A stretch of 64,000 nucleotides of DNA from Streptomyces griseus subsp. griseus (lineage in GTDB: Bacteria > Actinomycetota > Actinomycetes > Streptomycetales > Streptomycetaceae), in contig NZ_JOJE01000003.1 in NCBI RefSeq assembly GCF_000720255.1, forward strand, positions 248,001-312,000, given 5' to 3'. Each line of letters starts with the position of its first letter. Within the stretch, counting starts at the first letter, position 1. Positions 37,953-46,227 of this stretch are shown piece after piece. The notes below the pieces were generated by a model. The model was not told the origin of the DNA. It was given only the letters and a program-made list of their open reading frames with translations, and did no database searches. The position numbers and the translations under genes are program-made.

Positions 37953-38624
37953 TTACGCCGCCTTCGCCTTCGTCGCATACATGTCGACGTACTCCTGCCC
38001 CGACAGCCGCATGACCTCGGCCATCACGGAGTCGGTCACCGCCCGCAGCACATAGCGGTCGCGGTCCATGCCGTCGTAGCGGGAGAACTCCATCGCCTCC
38101 CCGAACCGGACCGTGACCCGCCCCGGCCGCGGCATACCCGCACCGCCCGGCTGGAGTTTGTCGGTGCCGATCATGGCGAACGGCACGACGGGCGCTCCCG
38201 TCATGAGGGTGAGGCGGGCGATGCCGGTGCGGCCGCGGTAGAGACGGCCGTCGGGGGAGCGGGTGCCCTCCGGGTAGATGCCGAAGACCTTGCCCTCCTC
38301 GAGGATCCGGCGGCCGGTCATCAGCGCGGCCACACCGCCCCGGCCGCCGTCGCGGTCCACCGGGATCATGCCGACGCCGGTGAAGAACCAGGCCATCAGC
38401 CGGCCCTTGAGGCTCTTGCCGGTGACGTACTCGTCCTTGCCGATGAAGAAGACCTGCCGGTCGCACACCAGCGGGAGGATCATCGAGTCGATGAACGTGA
38501 GGTGGTTCCCGGCGAGGATCACCGGGCCGTCCCCCGGGATGTGCTCCACGCCTTCCACCCGGGGGCGGAACATCAGGCGCATGATCGGTCCGAGCACTGC
38601 CTTGATGAGCGCGAAGCGGGACAA
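37953..38624 (-). CDS. 1-acyl-sn-glycerol-3-phosphate acyltransferase (PlsC-like), TTG start
   Basis: 223 residues starting with TTG at 38624, preceded by GGAGGA with 5-base spacing; upstream codons in the same frame do not match the family. PlsC motifs: NHLTFID (HX4D), then GKDEYVTGKS, GIYPEGTRSPDG (motif III) and the late APVVPFAMIG. It acylates lysophosphatidic acid at the cytoplasmic membrane or serves in a related lipid pathway. The C-terminus (ATKAKAA) is alanine-rich. It is monocistronic. Confidence 0.88.
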   Translation of the reverse strand: MSRFALIKAVLGPIMRLMFRPRVEGVEHIPGDGPVILAGNHLTFIDSMILPLVCDRQVFFIGKDEYVTGKSLKGRLMAWFFTGVGMIPVDRDGGRGGVAALMTGRRILEEGKVFGIYPEGTRSPDGRLYRGRTGIARLTLMTGAPVVPFAMIGTDKLQPGGAGMPRPGRVTVRFGEAMEFSRYDGMDRDRYVLRAVTDSVMAEVMRLSGQEYVDMYATKAKAA

Positions 38625-38991
38625 CGGTTCCTCCGATGCCGAGAACTGTATGAGTCTGTGCAGGTGAGGACGATACTCGCGGTCCCCGGGGTGGCGCACA
38701 TCGGGACACCGAGGTCTTACGCACTGTTGACGTACGTTTACCTGCGGCGTCGTTGGGCCGCCCGCGGGTAACCGGGACGCCACGATGTGACGGACATCGC
38801 CCCACCGCGGTCCGACCGCCTCCGACCTCCGCGTACCCCTGTCGGCCCGCCCGAAGCCGACGGACCGTCATCACTCGCCTCCCATACGCCATCACGTGTC
38901 ACCCCTGTGTTCCGTACAAGGCCTCCCTTCCGTCATGTGCACGCCCCTACGATCGGCGCGCACTGACAGGTCGACGCCAAGGAGGGCGCTC
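38625..38991. other. Divergent intergenic region, acyltransferase / glycerophosphodiesterase
   Basis: 367 bases. It holds the promoters of both divergent genes and no convincing gene. TTGACGTACGTTTACC (38728-38743) is the only AT-richer, palindrome-like patch (acgtacgt). The last 20 bases carry the GGAGGG binding site for the phosphodiesterase. Confidence 0.4.
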
Positions 38992-40158
38992 ATGGGAACG
39001 CAGGAGTCGAACGGACAAACGGGCACGACCGGACGCCGGGCACTCCTCGGCGCGGCGGTCCTCGGCGCCGGCGGAGCGGTCCTGGGGATGGCCGGTCCGG
39101 CGAGAGCCGCGGGCGCGCAATACACGGGCGGCGGTCTGAAGAGCCTGCCCGTGCCGACGGTCATCGGGCACCGCGGAGCCAGCGGCTACCGGCCGGAACA
39201 CACCTTCGGCTCCTACCAGCTCGCCCTCGACCTCGGTGCCGACATCGTCGAGGCCGGCGACCTCGTCCCCACCAGGGACGGCCACCTGGTCTGCCGTCAC
39301 GAACCGGAGATCGGCGGCACCACCGACGTCGCGGACCACCCCGAGTTCGCCGGCCGGAAGACCACCAAGGTCCTCGACGGCGTCCCCACCACCGGCTGGT
39401 TCACCGAGGACTTCACCCTCGGCGAGCTCAAGACCCTGCGCGCGATCGAGCGCATCCCGGCCAACCGGCCGCACAACACCCTCTACGACGGCCGCTGGGA
39501 CATCCCCACCTTCGAAGAGGTCCTGAAGTGGCAGGACGAGCAGACCCGCAAGCGCGGGAAGCAGGTCTGGATCTACCCCGAGACCAAGCACCCCACCTAT
39601 TTCCGCAAGCTGGGCCTGGGACTGGAGGAGCGGGTCGCCAAGCTGCTCCACAAGTACGGCAAGGACCGGCGCACCTCACCCGTCATCCTGCAGTCCTTCG
39701 AACCGACCAGCATCCAGCGCCTCAACAAGCTCGTCGACAACCCCCTCGTCGTCCTGCTCTCCGGCGCGAACAGCCGCCCGTGGGACTTCGTCGAGACGGG
39801 TGACCCGCGCACGGTCGCCGACCTGATCACGCCCAAGGGCCTCCGGGAGATCGCCGGCTACGCGCAGGGCATCGGCCCGACCCTCGACCTGGTCATCCCG
39901 AAGGACGCCGACGGCAACCTCACCACGCCGACCACGCTCGTCGCCGACGCCCACAAGCGGGGCCTGATCCTGCACCCGTACACCATGCGCAACGAGAACC
40001 CCTTCCTGCCCGCCGACTTCCGCAAGGGCACGGACGCGGACGCCTACGGGGACTCCTTCGGCGCCTTCCGAACGTACTTCGCCACGGGCATCGACGGCGT
40101 CTTCACCGACAACCCCGACACGGGCCTGCTGGCCCGCGAGGACTTCGTCAACGGCTGA
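38992..40158 (+). CDS. Secreted glycerophosphodiester phosphodiesterase
   Basis: 388 residues from ATG 38992 (AAGGAGGG upstream). Twin-arginine signal: TTGRRALLGAAVLGAGGAVL, cleavage near PARAAGA. GDPD barrel: IGHRGASGYRPEHTFGSY with the catalytic His, IVEAGDLVPTRDGHLVCRHE (metal Glu/Asp and second His), WIYPETKHPTYF and GVFTDNPDTGL at the end. It hydrolyses glycerophosphodiesters to glycerol-3-phosphate outside the cell, probably as phosphate scavenging or teichoic acid turnover. Confidence 0.93.
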   Translation: MGTQESNGQTGTTGRRALLGAAVLGAGGAVLGMAGPARAAGAQYTGGGLKSLPVPTVIGHRGASGYRPEHTFGSYQLALDLGADIVEAGDLVPTRDGHLVCRHEPEIGGTTDVADHPEFAGRKTTKVLDGVPTTGWFTEDFTLGELKTLRAIERIPANRPHNTLYDGRWDIPTFEEVLKWQDEQTRKRGKQVWIYPETKHPTYFRKLGLGLEERVAKLLHKYGKDRRTSPVILQSFEPTSIQRLNKLVDNPLVVLLSGANSRPWDFVETGDPRTVADLITPKGLREIAGYAQGIGPTLDLVIPKDADGNLTTPTTLVADAHKRGLILHPYTMRNENPFLPADFRKGTDADAYGDSFGAFRTYFATGIDGVFTDNPDTGLLAREDFVNG

Positions 40159-40217
40159 TCGACTCGTTGGGGTGACAGCCGGCCCGCCCGGGCAACCTCA
40201 GCCCGGGCGGCCGCGTC

Positions 40218-40733
40218 GTGCCGCACATGAAGCACCAACTGCTGGCCACCCTGAGTCCCCTGCTCGCCGCGGAGGCCTCCGCCGAGGCCCACGCCACCGG
40301 TACTGAACCGGGCGACCTGGAACAGACGGTCTGGCTGCGCCTCCTGGAGCGCCTGGACGCCGACGGCCCGCCCCTCGACCCACCGGGCTGGCTGCGCAGG
40401 GCCGTCCGCTCCGAGTCGCGCCGCACCCGGCGCACCACCCGCCTCGAACGGCCGTACGTCACCGAGCCCGCCGACGAGACCGACCGCGGCCCCGAGCACC
40501 TCGCCCTCGCCGCCGCCCGCCGCCGCGCCCTGCGCGAGGCGGTGCGCCGGCTGCCCGGCCGCTGCCCGCGTCTGATGGAGGCACTGCTCTCTCCGCATGA
40601 CCTCACATACCGGGAGATCGCGGGGGAGTTGGGTATCTCACAGGGAAGTCTCGGACCGGAACGCTCCAGATGTCTGGGATGTCTCCGTCGTTTGCTCGTA
40701 TCGGAGGTTGCGGCCCGCGAAGCGCGGGGATAG
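40218..40733 (+). CDS. ECF-like RNA polymerase sigma factor
   Basis: 171 residues from GTG 40218 (ATG 40227 also possible). Region 2 is reduced (EPGDLEQTVWLRLLERLDAD; PGWLRRAVRSESRR). Region 4 is clear: LREAVRRLPGRCPRLMEALL and LTYREIAGELGISQGSLGPE, then RSRCLGCLRRLL. The terminal GSLGPERxRCLxxLR is typical of actinobacterial ECF proteins. No anti-sigma factor gene is next to it. The spacing to the phosphodiesterase (59 bases) allows cotranscription. Confidence 0.82.
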   Translation: MPHMKHQLLATLSPLLAAEASAEAHATGTEPGDLEQTVWLRLLERLDADGPPLDPPGWLRRAVRSESRRTRRTTRLERPYVTEPADETDRGPEHLALAAARRRALREAVRRLPGRCPRLMEALLSPHDLTYREIAGELGISQGSLGPERSRCLGCLRRLLVSEVAAREARG

Positions 40734-40778
40734 GAGTGAGGGACGAATGGCGATCAGGTGAGCGGGAGGCGTGCGCAC

Positions 40779-41276
40779 ATGGGCATGAGCGTGACCATCT
40801 CGGTGGCGACCGAGCAGGATGTCGAGCAGATCTTCAGGCTGCAGTACCTGTGCTTCCAGAGCGAAGCGGCGCTGTACGGGAATTACCGCATCGACCCGCT
40901 CGTCCAAACCCTGGACTCGGTCCGGCAGGAGGTCGCCTCCGACTGCGTCTTCGTCGCCCGGCTCGGTGAGGAGGTGGTCGGCTCGGTCCGCGGCAGCGTC
41001 ACCGAGGACGGCGCGGCCTCCATCGGCAAGCTCTGCGTCCACCCGCGCCTCCAGGGCCACGGCATCGGCGCGAGACTCCTGCGCGCCGCCGAAGCCGCCC
41101 TCGCCGGGGAACGCGGCGCCACGAAGTTCCGCCTCCACACCGGCCACCGCAGCGAGGGCAACCTCCGCCTCTACCGCCGCGTGGGCTACGAAACGGTGGG
41201 CACGTCCCAGGGCAACGACGGCGTCCTCATGATCGTCCTGGAGAAGCCGGCGGGGGCTTACGCGCAAACGGCATGA
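40779..41276 (+). CDS. GNAT-family N-acetyltransferase
   Basis: 165 residues from ATG 40779 (GGGAGG at 40762-40767; GTG 40758 is an alternative). Motif A is IGKLCVHPRLQGHGIGARLL with the acetyl-CoA loop, motif B is EGNLRLYRRVGYETVGTSQG. Substrate unknown. It is the last rightward gene of this stretch, followed by a hairpin terminator. Confidence 0.88.
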   Translation: MGMSVTISVATEQDVEQIFRLQYLCFQSEAALYGNYRIDPLVQTLDSVRQEVASDCVFVARLGEEVVGSVRGSVTEDGAASIGKLCVHPRLQGHGIGARLLRAAEAALAGERGATKFRLHTGHRSEGNLRLYRRVGYETVGTSQGNDGVLMIVLEKPAGAYAQTA

Positions 41277-41280
41277 CCAA

Positions 41281-41301
41281 GAGGGGCGCGAGGCGCCCCT
41301 C
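41281..41301. terminator. Convergent terminator
   Basis: GAGGGGCGC (41281-41289) pairs with GCGCCCCTC (41293-41301) around a 3-base loop. It serves the acetyltransferase gene and touches the stop codon of the opposing membrane protein gene. Confidence 0.75.
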
Positions 41302-41713
41302 AGTCCACCTGCTGCTCCGTGCGAGCCTTCCGCAACCAGTACAGCGCGGACACCGGCAGCAGCACGGGAATGAACACGTACCCCATCCCGTACTTCGACC
41401 ACACAGTCGCGTCGGGGAAGGCGGACGGCTCCAGCAGCGTCCACGTCCCCACGATCAGCACGCCCGCCAGCTCGGCCGCACAACACACCAGCGCAGCCTT
41501 GCGGGCGGTCTCCCCACCTCGCACCAATGTGTATGTGATGAACCCGTACACCACCCCGGCGACGGCCGACAGTGAGTACGCCAGTGGCGCCCGGTCGAAC
41601 TCCGTCGCGATCTGGTACACGGAGCGCGACACCGCCCCGACGACCATCACGCCGTAGAGCCACACCAGCAGGATGCCCGGCCCGCTGATCAGCCGCGTCC
41701 TGGTCGCTTCCAT
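41300..41713 (-). CDS. Small integral membrane protein (4 TM)
   Basis: 137 residues from ATG 41713; ATG 41734 would add 7 residues and overlap the preceding gene. Four hydrophobic segments: about 10-30 (GPGILLVWLYGVMVVGAVSR), 42-62, 72-92 and 108-128 (YGMGYVFIPVLLPVSALYWL). No family motif is known to me. It is translationally coupled with the gene at 41715-42074, whose TGA lies one base before this ATG. Confidence 0.78.
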   Translation of the reverse strand: MEATRTRLISGPGILLVWLYGVMVVGAVSRSVYQIATEFDRAPLAYSLSAVAGVVYGFITYTLVRGGETARKAALVCCAAELAGVLIVGTWTLLEPSAFPDATVWSKYGMGYVFIPVLLPVSALYWLRKARTEQQVD

Positions 41714-41714
41714 C

Positions 41715-42074
41715 TCATCCGCCCCAGATGTCATAGAGACGCACCTCCAGCACCGCCAGCACCACACCGCCGGCGGCGACCGTCACCGACCCCCACCGCG
41801 TCCGCTCGGCCAGCGACATGAACCCGGCCGCCGGGATGCAGGCGAACGCCCCCAGCAGATACGCCACGAAGATCGTCGTGCCCTGCTCCGGCTTCTCGCC
41901 CCGCGCCAGCTGCACGATCCCGATCACCAGCTGGACCAGTGCCAGTACGGAGACCACGGCCATCCCGATGAAGTGCCAGTCCTTCGTCGGCTGGTCGCGG
42001 TAGGCCGCCCAGCCGCACCAGGCGGCGAGCAGCAGCGCGGCGACACCGGTCGCCAGCGTCAGGGCATCAAGCAT
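41715..42074 (-). CDS. Small integral membrane protein (4 TM)
   Basis: 119 residues with four hydrophobic segments (4-24, 36-57, 68-86, 95-112), e.g. LTLATGVAALLLAAWCGWAA and VTVAAGGVVLAVLEVRLYDI. Two-gene operon with the membrane protein that follows; such paired small membrane proteins may form a heteromeric complex. No family is recognised. Confidence 0.78.
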   Translation of the reverse strand: MLDALTLATGVAALLLAAWCGWAAYRDQPTKDWHFIGMAVVSVLALVQLVIGIVQLARGEKPEQGTTIFVAYLLGAFACIPAAGFMSLAERTRWGSVTVAAGGVVLAVLEVRLYDIWGG

Positions 42075-42317
42075 GCTGCGACCTTATTACGGCCGAAACG
42101 GACCCCCGCCGCCGGGCCCACGGCCGTGGGCTTGACCACAGCCGGGCAGGTCCGCCGCCTTCGACGGGCCTCGTCGATCAAGAACCCGTACGTCTTGTCG
42201 TCACTGGTCATCGGCCGCCGCGCGGGCCGGCCCCACCATCGGCGCCCCCTGTCCACCACCGTCCAGCATGCGGACACTCGTGCTTGGTCAGGACCATGGG
42301 TCTGCTTTACTGATCGC
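42075..42317. other. Divergent intergenic region before met leader
   Basis: 243 bases between the leftward membrane genes and the rightward metNIQ transcript. Nothing gene-like is convincing; a 49-codon minus-strand frame at about 42062-42211 lacks a binding site. Confidence 0.4.
42284..42313 (+). promoter_or_regulatory. Candidate promoter of the metNIQ leader transcript
   Basis: TTGGTC (42284-42289) and TTTACT/TACTGA (42306-42313) lie 16-18 bases apart and put the transcription start at or very near the leader-peptide ATG (42318). Confidence 0.5.
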
Positions 42318-42404
42318 ATGACCACCACGAGCTGCCGCATCCCTGCGACCGAGGCGACCCTGACGCCCGGTGCTCGTTGTACGTGTCGAATGTGCGCCTT
42401 CTAG
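42318..42404 (+). CDS. Cysteine-rich leader peptide upstream of metNIQ (candidate)
   Basis: 28 codons: MTTTSCRIPATEATLTPGAR followed by CTCRMCAF and TAG. Four cysteines, three of them (21, 23, 26) packed with one Met into the last eight codons, resemble the control codons of a transcription- or translation-attenuation leader. No Shine-Dalgarno site precedes it; a promoter-like pair just upstream suggests a leaderless message. A 6-bp hairpin with 8-base loop (42426-42445) starts 22 bases past the stop. Cys starvation stalling ribosomes here could raise expression of the methionine importer; this mechanism is inference. Confidence 0.55.
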   Translation: MTTTSCRIPATEATLTPGARCTCRMCAF

Positions 42405-42425
42405 AGGGCCCCCGCACCACCCCGA

Positions 42426-42445
42426 GCTCGCGCCCCGAAGCGAGC
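42426..42445 (+). promoter_or_regulatory. Hairpin downstream of leader peptide
   Basis: GCTCGC (42426-42431) and GCGAGC (42440-42445) flank an 8-base loop in the 205-base gap between the leader stop and metN. It is a possible attenuator element. Confidence 0.4.
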
Positions 42446-42609
42446 CGCCGTGGCATGTCCGTGCGCTGTCGCCGTACGTGACGAAGCCGCCCCGCGCACA
42501 CGTTCTCCCCGGTAGCACGGCACAGACGAGAACCGTGCGCGGACGTATGCCTCCCCCCACCCCGCGCGCGGGCACACCCACGCCCGCCCTCGACAGTGAC
42601 GGAAACCCA

Positions 42610-43647
42610 GTGATCACCACATCGGGCCTCACCAAGGTCTACCGCTCACGCGGACGCGAGGTCACCGCCCTCGACGGCGTCGACCTGCACGTCCGCGAGG
42701 GCGAGGTCTACGGCGTCATCGGCCAGTCCGGCGCCGGCAAGTCCTCGCTCATCCGCTGCGTCAACCTCCTGGAACGCCCCACCTCCGGCACGGTCACGGT
42801 CGCCGGCCAGGACCTCACCGCACTCGCCGGCCGCGGACCCCGCGCCGGCCGCGAGCTGCGGCAGGCGCGCAGCCGTATCGGCATGGTCTTCCAGCACTTC
42901 AACCTGCTCTCCACGCGGACCGTGCAGGACAACGTCGAGCTGCCGCTGGAAATCCTCGGCACATCAGGGAAGGAACGTTCCCGCAAGGCGCTCGAACTCC
43001 TCGACCTGGTCGGTCTCGCAGACAAGGCCAAGTCCTACCCGGCCCAGCTGTCCGGCGGCCAGAAGCAGCGGGTCGGCATCGCCCGCGCCCTCGCCGGCGA
43101 CCCCAAGGTGCTGCTCTCCGACGAGGCCACCAGCGCCCTCGACCCGGAGACCACCCGCTCGATCCTCCAGCTGTTGCGCGACCTGAACCGGCAGCTGGGA
43201 CTGACCGTCCTGCTCATCACCCACGAGATGGACGTCGTCAAGAGCATCTGCGACTCGGCCGCCCTCATGGAACAGGGCCGCATCGTCGAGTCCGGCACGG
43301 TCAGCGAGCTGCTCGCCACCCCGGACTCCGAACTGGCCGCCGCCCTCTTCCCGGTCGACGGCGAGGCCGAAGGCGAGGACAGCACCGTCGTGGACGTCAC
43401 CTTCCAGGGCGAGGCCGCCACCCAGCCCGTCATCTCCCAGCTCGCGCGCACCTACAACATCGACATATCGATCCTCGGCGCCGCCATCGACACCGTCGGC
43501 GGCCTCCAGGTCGGCCGGATGCGCATCGAACTGCCCGGCCAGTACGAGGACAACGTCGTGCCCATCGGCTTCCTGCGCGAACAGGGCCTTCAGATCGACG
43601 TGGTGGGCCAGGAGCGGCCCGCGCTGGTGCAGGAGGGCGCGAAGTGA
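42610..43647 (+). CDS. metN: Methionine ABC transporter, ATP-binding protein
   Basis: 345 residues from GTG 42610 (ATG 42547 is an alternative; neither has a strong binding site). ABC ATPase: Walker A GQSGAGKSS, Q-loop MVFQHFNLL, signature LSGGQKQRVGIARAL, Walker B VLLSDEAT (Asp-Glu), H-loop LLITHEMD. The C-terminal NIL/ACT-like domain (from about 255: QPVISQLARTYNIDISILGA) binds methionine and causes trans-inhibition. Energises uptake of methionine with MetI and MetQ. Overlaps metI by GTGA. Confidence 0.95.
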   Translation: MITTSGLTKVYRSRGREVTALDGVDLHVREGEVYGVIGQSGAGKSSLIRCVNLLERPTSGTVTVAGQDLTALAGRGPRAGRELRQARSRIGMVFQHFNLLSTRTVQDNVELPLEILGTSGKERSRKALELLDLVGLADKAKSYPAQLSGGQKQRVGIARALAGDPKVLLSDEATSALDPETTRSILQLLRDLNRQLGLTVLLITHEMDVVKSICDSAALMEQGRIVESGTVSELLATPDSELAAALFPVDGEAEGEDSTVVDVTFQGEAATQPVISQLARTYNIDISILGAAIDTVGGLQVGRMRIELPGQYEDNVVPIGFLREQGLQIDVVGQERPALVQEGAK

Positions 43648-44384
43648 CCTGGTCCCAGATGCAGCCCCTGCTGTCCCAGGCATGCTGGGACACGCTCTAC
43701 ATGGTCGGCTGGTCCACGCTCATCGCCGTCGTCGGCGGACTCCCGCTCGGCGTGCTGCTCGTCCTCACCGACCGGGGCGGACTGCTCCAGAACGTCGTCG
43801 CCAACAAGGTCATCGGGCAGATCGTGAACGTGGCCCGCTCCATGCCGTTCATCATCCTGATGGTCGCGCTGATGAACTTCACACGCTCGATCACCGGGAC
43901 GACCATCGGCCGTGAGGCCGCCATCGTGCCCCTCGCCATCGGCGCCATCCCCTTCTTCGCGCGTCTGGTCGAGACGGCTGTCCGCGAAGTGGACGGCGGG
44001 CTCGTCGAAGCCGTGCAGTCGATGGGCGGCAACACTTGGACGGTCGTGCGCAAGGTGCTCGTACCGGAGTCCCTGCCGTCCCTGATCTCCAGCACCACCA
44101 CCACGATCGTCGCCCTCATCGGCTACTCCGCGATGGCCGGCACGGTCGGCGCCGGCGGCCTCGGCGACATCGCCATCCGCTACGGCTACCAGCGCTTCGA
44201 GACCGACCTCATGTGGATCACCGTCGCGATCCTCGCCGTCGTCATCTCGGTCATCCAGTTCGCCGGCGACTTCGCGGCCCGCTCCCTGCACCGCCGCGGC
44301 GGCCGCTCGGGTCCCGCGCCGAAGCTGCGCCTGCTCAAGGCCGGGGTCTCCTCCCCGGCCGCGGACGTCAGCAAGGTCGCCTGA
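43644..44384 (+). CDS. metI: Methionine ABC transporter, permease
   Basis: 246 residues from GTG 43644, overlapping metN by four bases. Five to six membrane helices; the EAA-type cytoplasmic loop is VDGGLVEAVQSMGGNTWTVV. N-terminal TLYMVGWSTLIAVVGGLPLG and ARSMPFIILMVALMNFTRSI match MetI. The C-terminal tail (RRGGRSGPAPKLRLLKAG) is basic and longer than in enterobacterial MetI. Confidence 0.95.
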   Translation: MTWSQMQPLLSQACWDTLYMVGWSTLIAVVGGLPLGVLLVLTDRGGLLQNVVANKVIGQIVNVARSMPFIILMVALMNFTRSITGTTIGREAAIVPLAIGAIPFFARLVETAVREVDGGLVEAVQSMGGNTWTVVRKVLVPESLPSLISSTTTTIVALIGYSAMAGTVGAGGLGDIAIRYGYQRFETDLMWITVAILAVVISVIQFAGDFAARSLHRRGGRSGPAPKLRLLKAGVSSPAADVSKVA

Positions 44385-44385
44385 G

Positions 44386-44425
44386 CACCCTCGGGCCGCT
44401 CCGATCACCCTCGGGCCGCTCCGAC
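44386..44425. repeat. Tandem 20-bp repeat
   Basis: CACCCTCGGGCCGCTCCGAT occurs twice in tandem (44386-44405, 44406-44425, last base differs) in the metI-metQ gap. Confidence 0.9.
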
Positions 44426-44488
44426 CCCCCTCAGTCTCCCCGCTCACCCGTCGCGGGGCCGTACCACCCATAAGGAAAGGCACTTTTC

Positions 44489-45313
44489 GTGCGTAACGCC
44501 GCCAAGCTCGCCACCGCCGCCCTCGCCGCCGGAGCCCTCACCCTCGGGCTCACCGCCTGCGGCGGGGGCCAGGACTCCGCCTCCACCGACGGCCCGCTGA
44601 TCGTCGCGGCGAGCCCCACCCCGCACGCCGAGATCCTGAACTTCGTCAAGGACAACCTGGCGAAGAAGGCGGGCCTCGACCTGGAGGTCAAGGAGTTCAC
44701 CGACTACGTCACGCCGAACACGGCGACGGAGGACGGCTCCGTGGGCGCCAACTACTTCCAGAACCAGCCGTACCTCGACGACTTCAACAAGAAGAACGGC
44801 ACCCACATCGTGCCCGTCGTCACGGTCCACCTGGAGCCCCTCGGCCTCTACTCCCACAAGGTCAAGAAGGCCGACGACCTCAAGAGCGGCGCCACCGTCG
44901 CCGTCCCGAACGACACCGTCAACGAGGGGCGCGCCCTGAAGCTGCTCGCCGCCCACGGTCTCATCACCCTCAAGGACGGCGCGGGCAACTCGGCGACCCC
45001 CGCGGACATCGCCAAGAACCCCAGGAAGCTCAAGTTCAAGGAGCTGGAAGCCGCCCAGACCCCGCGCTCCCTCAACGACGTGGACGCCGCCGTCGTCAAC
45101 GGCAACTACGCCATCGAGGCCGACCTGAAGCCCTCCAAGGACGCCCTCGTCCTGGAGTCCCCGAAGGACAACCCCTACGGCAACTTCCTCGCCGTCAAGG
45201 AGGGCCAGGAGAAGGACCCGCGGGTCAAGAAGCTCGCCAAGCTCCTCACCTCGCCCGAGGTGGAGAAGTTCATCCAGGACAAGTACGCCGGCTCGGTCCT
45301 TCCCTCCTTCTGA
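44489..45313 (+). CDS. metQ: Methionine-binding lipoprotein
   Basis: 274 residues from GTG 44489 (AAGGAAAGG upstream). Lipoprotein signal with lipobox LTAC (LGLTACGGGQD), so it is anchored outside the membrane. NLPA/MetQ fold: SPTPHAEILNFVKDNLAKKA, NYFQNQPYLDDFN, VPNDTVNEGRALKLLAAHGL and the C-terminal YAGSVLPSF. It delivers methionine to MetNI. It lies 104 bases after metI, past the tandem repeat. Confidence 0.95.
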   Translation: MRNAAKLATAALAAGALTLGLTACGGGQDSASTDGPLIVAASPTPHAEILNFVKDNLAKKAGLDLEVKEFTDYVTPNTATEDGSVGANYFQNQPYLDDFNKKNGTHIVPVVTVHLEPLGLYSHKVKKADDLKSGATVAVPNDTVNEGRALKLLAAHGLITLKDGAGNSATPADIAKNPRKLKFKELEAAQTPRSLNDVDAAVVNGNYAIEADLKPSKDALVLESPKDNPYGNFLAVKEGQEKDPRVKKLAKLLTSPEVEKFIQDKYAGSVLPSF

Positions 45314-45451
45314 GCCGTCGCCCCCGCATGACCACGCACGGGGTCCGCTTCCTCACCGGGAGTGGGCCCCAGGGGTGCGGTTCGGTGCTTCCATGCTGCA
45401 TGCTGGGCAGTTCAGCAGGTCCCGAAGGTTTCGAAGGTTACGGAGCGGCGC

Positions 45452-46099
45452 ATGACGAGCACCTTCCCCAACATCTCCATCAGCACGGAGCGGTTGGTGC
45501 TGCGTCCCCTTGACGAAGACGACGTCGCCGCCCTGACCGAGATGATGAACGATGAACAGGTGGTGGCCTGGACCAGCGTCCCCCAGCCCTTCACCGAGGA
45601 CGTCGCCCGCGCCTGGGTCACCGGGCACGCCCCCACCGAGCGCACCGCGGGACGCGGCCTCCAGCTCGCGGTCACCGAGTTCCTCACCCAGCGCCTGGTC
45701 GGCGTCATCCAGCTCGGCAAGACCAACTGGCACATCCGCTCCACCGAGTTGTCGTACGTCATCGCCCCCTGGGCCCGAGGCGAGGGCTACGCCTCCGAGG
45801 GCGCCCTCGCCGCCGCCCAGTGGCTCTTCACGGACCAGAAGTTCGAGCGCATCGAACTGCGCACGGCGGCCGGGAACACCGCCTCGCAGCAGGTCGCCCA
45901 GAAGATCGGGTGTATCAGCGAGGGCGTCCTGCGCAACGCCTGTATAGCCCGCGCACGTGCCGAGGACGGCACGTGGACCGACGTACGCACCGACTTCATC
46001 GTGTGGAGCCTCCTGCCGGAGGACCTGGAGGACCTGCACGGCACGGGCGAAGAGCTCGCCGAGAGCGGCGGGTTCACGAGCTACTCCGACTGGAACTGA
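45452..46099 (+). CDS. RimJ/RimL-type GNAT acetyltransferase
   Basis: 215 residues from ATG 45452 (CGGAG at 45441-45445). Starts with STERLVLRPLDEDDVAALTE, the RimJ/RimL pattern. Motif A/B: YVIAPWARGEGYASEGALAA and RIELRTAAGNTASQQVAQKI. Probably acetylates protein N-termini or a small amine; target unknown. It stands alone after metQ. Confidence 0.9.
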   Translation: MTSTFPNISISTERLVLRPLDEDDVAALTEMMNDEQVVAWTSVPQPFTEDVARAWVTGHAPTERTAGRGLQLAVTEFLTQRLVGVIQLGKTNWHIRSTELSYVIAPWARGEGYASEGALAAAQWLFTDQKFERIELRTAAGNTASQQVAQKIGCISEGVLRNACIARARAEDGTWTDVRTDFIVWSLLPEDLEDLHGTGEELAESGGFTSYSDWN

Positions 46100-46227
46100 C
46101 CGACCCGGACCGAGGCAGGCGCAGTCGCCTCCGCTCGCTCCCGGCACGACCAGGTACTCTCACGGAGCCCGCCCGCCCCCGGGCCGGCCACTGACGACCT
46201 GCGTGAAACCCCAGGAGACTGACGACG

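Noticed and set aside
42059..42340. Minus-strand 93-codon frame between the membrane genes and the met leader
   Set aside because: Arg-rich, no Shine-Dalgarno site, no family resemblance; it covers the promoter region of the leader transcript.
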